Shown piece by piece: positions 22,316 through 30,939 of a stretch of DNA of 30,939 bases. The stretch spans positions 1 to 30,939 of the forward strand of contig KE647115.1 of NCBI GenBank assembly GCA_000447185.1. Reading direction: 5' to 3'. The notes below the pieces were generated by a model. That model did no database searches. It was given only the letters and a program-made list of their open reading frames with translations, and was not told the DNA's origin. The stretch comes from Vairimorpha apis BRL 01 (lineage: Eukaryota > Microsporidia > Nosematidae). Position numbers and translations under genes: made by a program. Numbering within the stretch: position 1 is the first letter of the stretch; the number at the start of each line of letters is the position of its first letter.

Positions 22316-23201
22316 ATGAACAACAAGATGAAACTATTAGACTATTTATACATAAAATTTCAATTAGTAGTATGTTTATTTGAAAAAAAATATTAATACA
22401 ATAAAATTTCCAAATTATGCAAAAAACTATGACTACAAAGAATGCTATCATGAGTACTTTACTTCATTAAGAAATAAATTAAGAGTAAATTTTAAACGAT
22501 ATATTATGATATTTATAATCAGTTATAAATTTAAATTAGATAAAAAAACAAAAGATACTCAAAAAAATGAAATACTCAAAGTTTTATTATCAAGGAAGAA
22601 AGGCGATTTTTTAAAACAGATTTGTAATTGCTAGTTATTTATCATATTCATTTAAAAGTGATTTAAAAATCTAAAATTAGAAATATTATTTTTGGAAATA
22701 AAATTTATGTTTTTTTTTATATAGTAAATTCAAATATTGTAGTGAATTTATTAGATATTTATTATATTTAGGATTAAAAATATTTTTAGATTTATACACC
22801 TCTGAAATAAATATTTTGAAGAAATAATTGCTTCATGTGATCAATCTAATCTTGAAAAATTTTCTAAAGATTTTCTTAAAGAAGTTAAAAGTTATAATTA
22901 TAATATATGTGCTTATAATTGTCCAATGACAAACCAAATATTTGCCTTTTTTATTTAAAAATAAAAAATGAATTGTTATTTGGAAAAGTTTCTAATTATT
23001 TACTAAGAACGAGAATAATAGTTTATTGTATCTTGACTTATTCGGGTTTTGAAACAAAATGTAAATAAGAATATATTTTCATATGCTAAAGATATTATTA
23101 TGATATTATTTGAAATTTTATTATACAATAATAATTATGACTTTTACAAGAAAATTATTTTAAAATATATTGAAAAAAAAATGAAAGTAGATAAACATTA
23201 A
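22316..23201 (+). pseudogene. Multiply frameshifted gene, unrecognised product
   Basis: A chain of protein-like segments covers this stretch on the plus strand and closes at TAA 23199-23201. In order: MNNKMKLLDYLYIKFQLVVC from the ATG at 22316; a 22380-22634 segment (KFPNYAKNYDYKECYHEYFT); YSKFKYCSEFIRYLLYLGLK; CDQSNLEKFSKDFLKEVK; NKPNICLFYLKIKNELLFGK; and NIFSYAKDIIMILFEILLYN. At least seven frame changes separate them. Most sit at A or T runs and in the same one-base-short direction as in the real genes nearby, but the density is much higher, and no CCC signal precedes the start. It is either a decaying gene or an intact one (about 295 residues) in a badly called stretch. No domain is recognised. 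Confidence 0.45.
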
Positions 23202-23988
23202 ATTCTTATAAAATTTATATATTACATATAAATATTATTTTAAAATTAAAAAAATTTAAATATACCGTAAATATATTTAAAAAAATTTAGTATTAATACA
23301 AAGTGAAGTAAACTAAAGATAAAAGAAATATTTTTATTTAATAAATCACAATTAAATTAAATTACATTTCTTTTATGTTAACAAAACTTTTAATATCTAT
23401 TAAATTTTTTATAAAGAATTACATTTTAGCGAATTAACAAAATAATAATTTTTAAAAGTTAAAAAATAAAAAAAATTTTAAAAAATATTTATTAAATAAT
23501 CAATAATTCTCATTGTTTATTATTTGTTAAAAATTAAAATTTTTTAGTTTTAAAATTTAACATATTATATATACATATGATATAAATGTAAATATATAAA
23601 TATCTATCTAACATAAAAAATTTAATAAATGATATTATTGTACATTTCAAAAAAAATATTTTTAATCTATGTTTTATTTTATACATACAATATTTTATTT
23701 ATATATATATAATGAATTATGAAGTAAAAATTTTAAATCGTAATTTTAATAAAAATTTAAAATGTAAATTGTTAGTATTTTAACAAACTATTACATTTTA
23801 TAATATAAAAAAATTATTTAATTTTAAAAAGCAAAAATTCTTAATTTATATATTATGTTAATTTAAAAAAACGAAAAAATTTATTGTTTTTAATTAATAT
23901 TAAAAAATTATATTATTATTATTATTTATAAGATAATATATAAAAATTAAAGATGTTAACTTTTAAATTTAAAAAATATACCCATCGT
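23202..23988 (+). other. AT-rich intergenic region upstream of NOC3
   Basis: About 790 bases without a coding frame. It ends with the CCC at 23981-23983. Confidence 0.5.
23981..23983 (+). promoter_or_regulatory. CCC start signal of NOC3 gene
   Basis: Five bases before the ATG at 23989. An in-frame ATG at 23953 lies upstream of the motif and is less likely. Confidence 0.55.
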
Positions 23989-25278
23989 ATGCAAATTGAT
24001 ATAAAAGACATTGCCACTTTATGCAAATCAATAATTCAAGAACCAGCTAGAAATATAAAAAAATTAAAATATTATTAAATACAGAAACAGGAGACAATTC
24101 CTTAAAATATCTTAGTATACTTAAAATTTTTAAAAGTATTATTCCGTTATATAAAATAAGATTGCTCAAAGATAAAGTTAAACATAAAAAGGAACAAGAT
24201 AAAGTTTCTAAAGAAGATATTGCTATTCTTAAAATGTATTCTTATTTTATAAATAAAATCTGTAGTGAAGATACTTATTGTTGTTATAAAATTGCTTGTG
24301 AAGTTTTAGAACATTTTGATCATTTTAATTATACTGATATAATTGTCAAAAAAATATTAAAAGGAACATTAAAAGAAAATATTGTTAGTGATATGTGCAT
24401 AGAAACATTAAGAAAAAAATATTTTTTGATTCTGATAAAAATATTACTTTTTGTATCATTAATCAAATGTATGAGACAAATTATAAGTCAGATGTTTTAT
24501 CATTACTAATTAACATAAAAATTTTAGATAAAGAAAAAATTGATGAAGAAAAAAATAATTTAAAAAGTAAAGATAAGTTTTTTAAGACTACAAGATCATT
24601 AAAAAAAGATAATTTAAAAATTGAAAAATTACGAAGAAAAAAAGAGTCAGATGTGAGAAAAGATGAAAATTTAGATAAAAATCAAGAAGAATATATTTTT
24701 CATAGAAAGATTATAGATGGAGTTCAGAGATTATATTTCCAAATTTTAAGAAAAAAATTAAACAAAAATTTAAATATACATTTATTGGGATTAGGATTTA
24801 TAAGGAATTTATTCGAAAAGAATTTTATGAAGGTCTATATATTTTATTAAATGAAAATTTGGAGTTATGCACTTATGAAGATAAATTGGAATGTATTTTG
24901 ACTATACTTTGTATTTATTCAGACTATAAATATGACTTCAAAAAAATTGTACAGGCTCTATATAATACTTTAAATCCATTTTTTATTAATAATGACATTT
25001 TAAAAAAGATAGAAATTATAATAGATCAATTATTTTTTAAAACTAAACAACCACTTAAAAGAGTACACGTAATTTTAGAAAAATTAATTTTAATAGGATG
25101 TATAAATTACTCATATATAATAACAAATTTGATCAAAAATATAGAATCATACTATGATATCGATTTTTATGAGAAATTTAAATTTAAAGATTTAGAAAAT
25201 GACAATGAACAGAAAGATATTGATCAAGAAGAGATTAGACCATTATTTTGCTACGAAATTTTTTCAAAAATGTTATAA
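23989..25278 (+). CDS. NOC3: Nucleolar complex protein NOC3-like, three frame breaks
   Basis: Noc3 forms a complex with Noc2 that escorts 60S precursors from nucleolus to nucleoplasm; it is also linked to replication licensing in yeast. The N-terminal part carries the Noc3 signature: LKYLSILKIFKSIIPLYKIR, then a basic linker and VSKEDIAILKMYSYFINKI, matching the conserved D-I-I-P-G-Y-x-I-R block. A highly basic segment (residues about 190-230) precedes the second half, in which EFIRKEFYEGLYILL matches the CBF/NOC family helix, and the tail EEIRPLFCYEIF is present. The frame breaks at A7 24057-24063, A7 24413-24419 and A5 24764-24768, each one base short, with perfect continuation of the family pattern. 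About 430 residues, against 663 in yeast. It is convergent with MPE1, 58 bases between stops. Confidence 0.8.
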
Positions 25279-25336
25279 GAAATTTTATAATATAAAACTT
25301 TACAATACATTTTATTTATAGACAAATAATGTAGTT

Positions 25337-26098
25337 CTATTTATTTAAAAAAGCATCAATTTCTTGCTTTTTTTCTTCATTTTCACAAAAATTAAAAATT
25401 TCATTTTTACATAAAAAGCATTTGGTATTTACATTTACACATCTATCACAAAATGTATGTCCACAATTTGTTTTTACTGGCATGACAAATAAATTATTAC
25501 AAATAGGGCATTTTAAGTACGGTGGTAAACTCAACGAATTACCCAATCCTATTCGACTTTTTTTCCATTCTTGTACTTGTGGTTGTGCTTTAACATATTG
25601 TCCTTCTTGAGTTACAAGCATACCTGTATTTTCATCAATTTCACCTTCATTGACCTTAATAAGAAAGTCTCTAGGTATTCCAGATGGTTTTCTAATTCTG
25701 GCAATATCATAGCTTTTATCTTCATTAGTCGGGCAGTGTTGAATATAATGACCTTTAAGTCCACATCTAAAACAAACATAAGAATCGGGTGGTACAGATC
25801 TAAATTTATTACTTTTAATGGGTTCTTTCTTTTTATCACGTACATAATACCCAGTACTTGACATCCAAAGTGGTATTCTTTCAACTATTATATTACTATT
25901 TCTTTCTATTTGATAGTATTCATCATTAATTTTTTCATTATTTGAGTCATAAAATAATAAATCGAAATCTTTACTTACCATTTTTCTTTGATTAATAATT
26001 TCATATTTTAATTCCCACAAAGGAATACTACTTCCTTCTATTGTAATACTTGAAAAATTTTTCATTGATTTAAATTTATAATTTATTACTGAAGCCAT
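25337..26098 (-). CDS. MPE1: mRNA cleavage/polyadenylation factor MPE1 (RBBP6 family)
   Basis: Mpe1 is a subunit of the cleavage and polyadenylation factor that acts in pre-mRNA 3'-end processing; its animal counterpart RBBP6 is also a ubiquitin ligase. The frame is unbroken, 253 residues, with all three family domains. A ubiquitin-like DWNN domain spans about 1-75 (INYKFKSMKNFSSITIEGSS, then IPLWELKYEI). A CCHC zinc knuckle uses C109, C112, H117 and C122 (CFRCGLKGHYIQHC), followed by GIPRDFL. A RING finger uses C197, C200, C212, H214, C217, C220, C227 and C230. Everything after the RING found in larger homologues is absent. The minus-strand CCC at 26101-26103 is two bases before the ATG. It is divergent from the proteasome gene, about 500 bases apart. 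Confidence 0.95.
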   Translation of the reverse strand: MASVINYKFKSMKNFSSITIEGSSIPLWELKYEIINQRKMVSKDFDLLFYDSNNEKINDEYYQIERNSNIIVERIPLWMSSTGYYVRDKKKEPIKSNKFRSVPPDSYVCFRCGLKGHYIQHCPTNEDKSYDIARIRKPSGIPRDFLIKVNEGEIDENTGMLVTQEGQYVKAQPQVQEWKKSRIGLGNSLSLPPYLKCPICNNLFVMPVKTNCGHTFCDRCVNVNTKCFLCKNEIFNFCENEEKKQEIDAFLNK

Positions 26099-26604
26099 AT
26101 GGGTTAATTTCTATACGTTTATTAATTTTTTTTCAAAAATAAAATAGTAAATAATTTAATAAAATATTTTAAAAAATAAAATTATTGGTAAATTTTTTAA
26201 TTTATTTAAAAAAAATTGTAGTTGCATTTTTTACAATTTATTTTAGTAAAATTTTTAGAATACACATTAGAGAATAAAAATAAAAATTAATTTAATATTT
26301 TATTTAATATTATTTTTACAAGTAAAATTTTATTTTTGTGTAAATTTAATAAAATATAAAAATTTTTAAAATAATTACAATTGAATTTTTAAAATGTTAT
26401 TTTTTCATTATTTTTTAAAAAATATTTTTTAAAATCTGACATAAAAAAAGTATTACAAAAAACATTATTCAATTGAAATTTATACTCAAATTTATTTTAT
26501 ATTTTGTTCATTTTTCATTCAATAAAAAATAAATATTTATGGAAAAATTTAATAAAAAAACACTAGATCTTTTAAAATACTAATATTTCTAAAATTATAC
26601 CCTT
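26099..26604. other. Divergent promoter region MPE1 / proteasome alpha7
   Basis: About 500 bases of A/T-rich sequence between two divergently transcribed starts, flanked by GGG at 26101-26103 and CCC at 26600-26602. No gene seen inside. Confidence 0.55.
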
Positions 26605-27336
26605 ATGGCAATTCTAGATGTAAGTCAAATTTATACAAACACAGGTGATATCTTACAAATTAACTATGCACAGAAATCCGCAGACAATGGTAATACTTGT
26701 ATATGTTTAAAAAACAAAAAAGGTGTAGTTATGATTGTTGAAAAACCTATTGAATCAAATTTATACATTTCAGAAAAAGATAATAAAATTAAAAAGGTGA
26801 CTGATTCTATATTTCAAGTAGCAAGTGGAATTGAAACTGATTTGTGGTATGTAAATAAAAATTTAAAAGAAAGGTTGGTAAATGAAAAGAATGATTATGA
26901 ATTAGATATCAGTTTTGAAAATTATAGAAGTCAATTAGTAGATATTATACATATATTTACTAGATATAATAGTGCTAGACCTTTAGGAATTAACATTTTA
27001 AGTATGATAAAGTACAAAGATGAGTATAAAATTTGTAAATCTGATTCATCTGGAAAATCTGTGTTTTATAAATCTGCTGTTATTGGAAAAGGAAGTCGAA
27101 TTGTAAAAACAGAATTAGAAAAATTAAACATTGAAGAGCTTGATATTAAAAATATGGTAAAAAATGCAATACGAATTTTGTACAAATCATATGATCCTTT
27201 AAAAGACAAGCCTTTTGATATTGAAGTTGGAATTATGGCAGATGAAACTAATGGTGAGTTTATTAGACTTAAACATGAAGAATATGCAGAATTTATTGAA
27301 CAATACAAGGATTATAGTGTGGATGGTGAAGATTAA
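26605..27336 (+). CDS. 20S proteasome subunit alpha7 (PRE10/PSMA3-like)
   Basis: An alpha-ring subunit of the 20S proteasome, catalytically inactive and forming the gate. The 243-residue frame is unbroken. The N-terminal alpha-type segment is there (TNTGDILQINYAQKSADNG, matching F-S-P-D-G-R-x-x-Q-V-E-Y-A). Next come the GVVMIVEK strand, YNSARPLGINI (family Y-x-x-x-R-P-F-G), then SGKSVFYKSAVIGKGSR (family P-S-G-x-x-x-x-x-x-A-x-G-K) and KTELEKL. The segment KDKPFDIEVGIMADETNGEF most closely recalls alpha7 (yeast Pre10, human PSMA3), and a short acidic end (DGED) is also alpha7-like although much shorter than in yeast. CCC at 26600-26602, two bases before the ATG. Alpha subunit is certain; alpha7 is probable. 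Confidence 0.9.
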   Translation: MAILDVSQIYTNTGDILQINYAQKSADNGNTCICLKNKKGVVMIVEKPIESNLYISEKDNKIKKVTDSIFQVASGIETDLWYVNKNLKERLVNEKNDYELDISFENYRSQLVDIIHIFTRYNSARPLGINILSMIKYKDEYKICKSDSSGKSVFYKSAVIGKGSRIVKTELEKLNIEELDIKNMVKNAIRILYKSYDPLKDKPFDIEVGIMADETNGEFIRLKHEEYAEFIEQYKDYSVDGED

Positions 27337-27532
27337 ATATTTTGAATTTTTTTATATAATTTTATTAATTTTTTACTCTAATTTATCCATTTTATAGATA
27401 ATATTATTTTATCAAATTTTTTATTTTTGAAAATATTCAGTTTTGTAAACTTTTTATTTTTTATTCTCATATTTTTCATAAACATATTAAAAATGTAAAT
27501 TTTATATTTAAATATTATTTTTTTTAATCCTC

Positions 27533-30455
27533 ATGTCTACTGATATAATATTTTTACAGACACATGTTGATTATAATATGGAAACTTTAGATTTAAATAT
27601 TGCAAAACCTGTCATTTCTATATTTGGTACAATGAAAAATAGCACATCAATTCATGTTCTAGTTGACAATTTTTATCCGTATTTTTATATAAAACCAGTT
27701 AATGAAATGGAAATATATGAAGAAGAAATAATTGAATGTATCAATAAATTAAATTTAAGAGGAAAGTTGATTGATATAGAGACTGTTATGAAAACATCAA
27801 TTTACGGTTATACAGATAAAAAATCACAATTTTTTAAAGTAAAATTTAACACTCCTAGTGTTTTTTATCAAATCAAAACATTTTTAGAGGAAGGATTAGT
27901 AATAAGAGAAAAAAGAATTAAATTTAATCTTTTTGAAAGTAATTTTCCATACGTTCTTCGTTTTATGGTAGATCTTGAAATGTCTGGAATGTGTTATTTG
28001 AAAATTACTAAATATAATCGAATTTCAGGAGATCCTTTAACAATTTCTTGTAGTTATAAAAATATTGAAATTTTACCTTTTACTGGTGATTTTATTGTTT
28101 TACCTAAATTTAAAATATTAAGTATTGATATTGAATGTGTAAGTTTAGATCGTGTTTCTTTTCCTTCTGCTTTTAAAGATCCTATAATACAAATTGGAAA
28201 TACTGTTGCTTTTTCAGATAACGAAAATTTAATTTTTCAAGATATTTTTTGTCTTAAAGAAACGGCTAATATACCTGGAGCAAATGTACACAGTTTTGAA
28301 ACTGAAAAAGAGTTGTTAGAAGCATGGAAAGATTATTTTTTAAATGTTGATGCTGATATTATTATTGGATTTAATTTAAAAGGTTTTGATTTACCTTATA
28401 TTTTAGAACGTGGAGAAAAATTAAATATTTTAAATTTTAATTTGTTAGGTAGAACAAATAAACCTGCTAAATCTAAAGATTCTGTTTTTAATAGTAGACA
28501 AATAGGAGGAGCATTATCTCTTCCTGAAATAAATATTGAAGGTCGAATTATATTTGATCTTATGCAGATTATTAGAAGAGATCATAAATTAAGAAGTTAC
28601 TCATTAAATTCTGTTAGTTTGCATTTTTTGCAAGAACAGAAAGAAGATGTTCCACATAATTCAATGCATGATTTGCAAAATGGTACAAAAGATACGAGGA
28701 AAAGAATAGCATCTTATTGCCTCAAAGATACTGTTTTGCCTTTAAGACTTTTTAATAAATTAAAAATATTAATTAATTATACAGAATTAGCTCGTGTTAC
28801 TGGTGTTCCAATTGAATATTTTTCTAGTCGTGGTGTCGGTATTAAAGTTTTAACTTTAATTTACAAGGCAGCTGCAAAGCACGATTATTTAATACCTGTT
28901 ATGGATCCAATTAATAATGATGCATCATTTGAAGGTGGTTTTGTAATGGATCCTTTAAGAGGTTTTTATTCAAATCCCATTGCTGTGCTGGATTTTTCAT
29001 CTCTATATCCATCAATTATGATAAGTAAAAATTTGTGTTATACGACTTTATTAACAAAAAAGCAGTATGAAAAATAGGAGGTATTAAAACACCAACAAAT
29101 AATTATTTTGCCACTGCAGATATGAAAGTTGGTCTTTTACCTACTGTATTAACAAATTTAATTGCTTCTAGAAAAATTGCAAAAAAAGAAATGAATGAAA
29201 CAGAAGATTTAAATATAAAATCTTGTCTAAATGCCAGACAATTAGCTATCAAAGTATGTGCTAATTCAATTTATGGTTTTACTGGAGCAATGGTTGGAAA
29301 ATTACCATGTATTGAAATTTCGCAAAGTGTAACAGCATTCGGAAGAGAGATGATTGCTTTTACTAAAAAAATTATTGAAGAAACTTACAACAAAGATAAA
29401 GGATTTTCACACGATACAAAAGTTATATATGGTGATACAGACTCTGTTATGTTAAATTTTAATGAACCAGATTTAGAAAAGTTTTTAAAATGGCTAAAGA
29501 AATTTCTGAATTTGTAACTCAACGATTTATTAAACCTGTTGCTTTGGAATTTGAAAAAGTTTATTATCCATACTTACTTATCAATAAAAAAAGATATGCA
29601 GGACTTATTTACAATAATCCAAATACAGCAAATAAAATTGATACAAAAGGTATTGAAACTGTAAGACGTGATAATTGTAATTTAGTTAAAAACGTAATTG
29701 AGACGTGTTTAAATAAAATTTTATTTGAGAAAAATGTAGAAGGAGCTAAGTTGTATGTAAAAAATATCGTACGAGATTTATATCAAGGAAAAATTGATTT
29801 AAGTTTATTAGTAATTTCAAAAGCTATAACTAAGGCAGGAGACAAATATGCGAGTAAACAAGCACATGTTGAATTAGCAGAAAAAATGAAAAAAAGAGGC
29901 GATGAAAATGCAGCTAATTTGGGAAATAGAGTTGGTTATATTATGGTTCAAAAAGGTAAAAAAGTTGCTGGTTATGATAAGGCTGAAGATCCTGTATATG
30001 TATTAGAACATAACTTACCGATAGATACGGAATATTATATTGAACAACAATTGGCTAAACCTTTACATAGACTTTTTGAACCAATTGTCGAAAACGTCTC
30101 AGAATTATTAAAAGGAGAACACACACGTGTTGTATCAAATATTGTAAAAGTTGAAGGACCAATGAATGCATTTTTACAAACAAAAACAACCTGTCTTGGT
30201 TGTAGATCACCAGGAAAAATTTTATGTAAAAATTGTCAACCTGATTTATACAAACATTTAAACAAACTTCAAACAGAAGTAGAAAATAAAAAAGAGCTTT
30301 TTAATAATTGCTGGACAGAATGTCAAAGGTGTCAAGGAAGTATTCAAGACGATATTTTGTGTGCAAATAGAGATTGTCCAATATTTTATATGCGCACACG
30401 TGTTAAAAAAGAATTGATGCCTTTAAGTGAAAAACTAAAAAATTACGTGAGGTAG
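27533..30455 (+). CDS. POL3: DNA polymerase delta catalytic subunit, two frame breaks
   Basis: The family-B polymerase of lagging-strand synthesis with 3'-5' proofreading. Exonuclease motifs: Exo I with D199 and E201 (LSIDIECVS), Exo II with D286 (GFNLKGFDLPY), Exo III with D399 (YCLKDTVLPL). Polymerase motifs: A (AVLDFSSLYPSIM, D487), B (KVCANSIYGFTGA) and C (YGDTDSVM), then KKRYAGL. Two C-terminal cysteine clusters follow, CLGCRSPGKILCKNC (PCNA-side zinc) and CQRCQGSIQDDILCANRDC, which in yeast Pol3 holds an iron-sulfur cluster. The frame breaks at A5 29070-29074 and at T5A4 29482-29490, one base short each; both lie inside conserved polymerase sequence that resumes at once. About 974 residues, against 1097 in yeast, mostly from a missing N-terminal region. 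The start has TCCTC rather than CCC before the ATG. Confidence 0.95.
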
Positions 30456-30600
30456 ACTGGTAGAAAATAAAAAATTATATTTAATCTTTTTTTTTCATGA
30501 TTTGAACAAATTATAAAAAATTTGATTTTTTAACCAACTACATTATTAGGATAAAATTTTTTATAAAAAATTAGTATTTAAAAAATTTTTTTTGTTTACT

Positions 30601-30939
30601 ATGCTCGAAGCAATCTATAAAAAATTTGAGTTGTTGGACCAACTATATAATGAACGTGATAATATAAAATTAGAAATTCAATATAAAGAAAGTCATGAAA
30701 AACTAAAAGAAATAGGTTATAATTTACAGAAATTATATTCTTTCATGAAAACAAACAAAATATCAAAATATGATTTACAGGAAATTAAAACAAATATTTT
30801 ACAAAAACTTCAGAATTTAAGTTTAAAAAAATAGAAAATAAAATTTTAAAATACAATTAGATATATTGGAATTGACAAATTATGATATTTCTAATATTTT
30901 GACAAAAGTTATGGAAATTTCTTTAGAATATATTAAAAA
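30601..30939 (+). CDS. Coiled-coil hypothetical protein, partial, two frame breaks
   Basis: Starts at ATG 30601 (MLEAIYKKFELLDQLYNERD); an in-frame TTG at 30592 is less likely. No CCC precedes it. The product is a helical coiled coil (EKLKEIGYNLQKLYSFMKTN). An apparent stop follows at about 30834, but shifting through the A7 run 30825-30831 and the T4A4 at 30844-30851 gives continuing sequence (ELTNYDISNILTKVMEISLE) to the window edge. The layout of coiled coil, then an acidic turn with an I-L-x-K-x-x-x-I-S helix, loosely recalls Mediator subunit Med4, but that is a guess at low confidence. The rest lies outside the window. Confidence 0.5.

Noticed and set aside
25422..25884. Open frames on both strands over MPE1
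   Set aside because: They are shadows of the unbroken MPE1 frame, whose three domains are all identifiable.
1..30939. tRNA, 5S rRNA or CRISPR array
   Set aside because: No GGTTCGA-type T-loop with matching stems, no G/C-rich RNA-like block other than those listed, and no regularly spaced repeats seen by eye.

Overview
The window looks like nuclear DNA of a very AT-rich microsporidian, an obligate intracellular eukaryote related to fungi. Three things point there. The recognisable genes are eukaryotic core genes in strongly shortened forms: Pol delta, TFIID TAF4, Pol III RPC3, NOB1, NOC3, MPE1, proteasome alpha7, eL39 and alpha-actinin. No introns are evident. Most start codons have a CCC motif 2-8 bases upstream, a known microsporidian start-proximal signal. 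The species cannot be named from the sequence; a Nosema/Vairimorpha-like genome is a guess from base composition.

Left part (1-6006): a partial DHHC palmitoyltransferase on the minus strand (1-450), RPC3 (932-1981), an unrecognised coiled-coil protein that probably runs through 2413-3771, a decayed minus-strand fragment (4006-4251), a minimal TAF4 (4623-5503) and a 97-residue charged protein (5713-6006). Middle part (6007-22315): gene-poor. It holds a secreted hypothetical protein (7916-8542, minus), a shortened alpha-actinin (10394-12029, minus), eL39 (13429-13587, easily missed because it is small) and NOB1 (16593-17282). Two stretches are visibly richer in G and C and carry broken protein-like frames: 14280-15768 (unidentified) and 18800-19330 (minus strand, remnant of the endonuclease tail of a non-LTR retrotransposon). 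Right part (22316-30939): a heavily frameshifted gene (22316-23201), NOC3 (23989-25278) convergent with MPE1 (25337-26098, minus), proteasome alpha7 (26605-27336), the Pol delta catalytic subunit (27533-30455) and a partial coiled-coil protein (30601 to the end).

Seven genes are interrupted by reading-frame breaks, and every break can be read as one or two bases missing from an A or T run of 4-8. Essential genes such as Pol delta and NOC3 are affected, so homopolymer undercalling in the assembly is the simplest explanation. I therefore annotate these as single genes and give the break positions.

The genes do not form an operon or a dedicated system. They are housekeeping functions: transcription (RPC3, TAF4), mRNA 3' processing (MPE1), ribosome assembly (NOB1, NOC3, eL39), proteolysis (alpha7), replication (Pol delta), cytoskeleton (alpha-actinin) and protein lipidation (DHHC). 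I found no CRISPR array, rRNA or tRNA, and no convincing undescribed multi-gene system.
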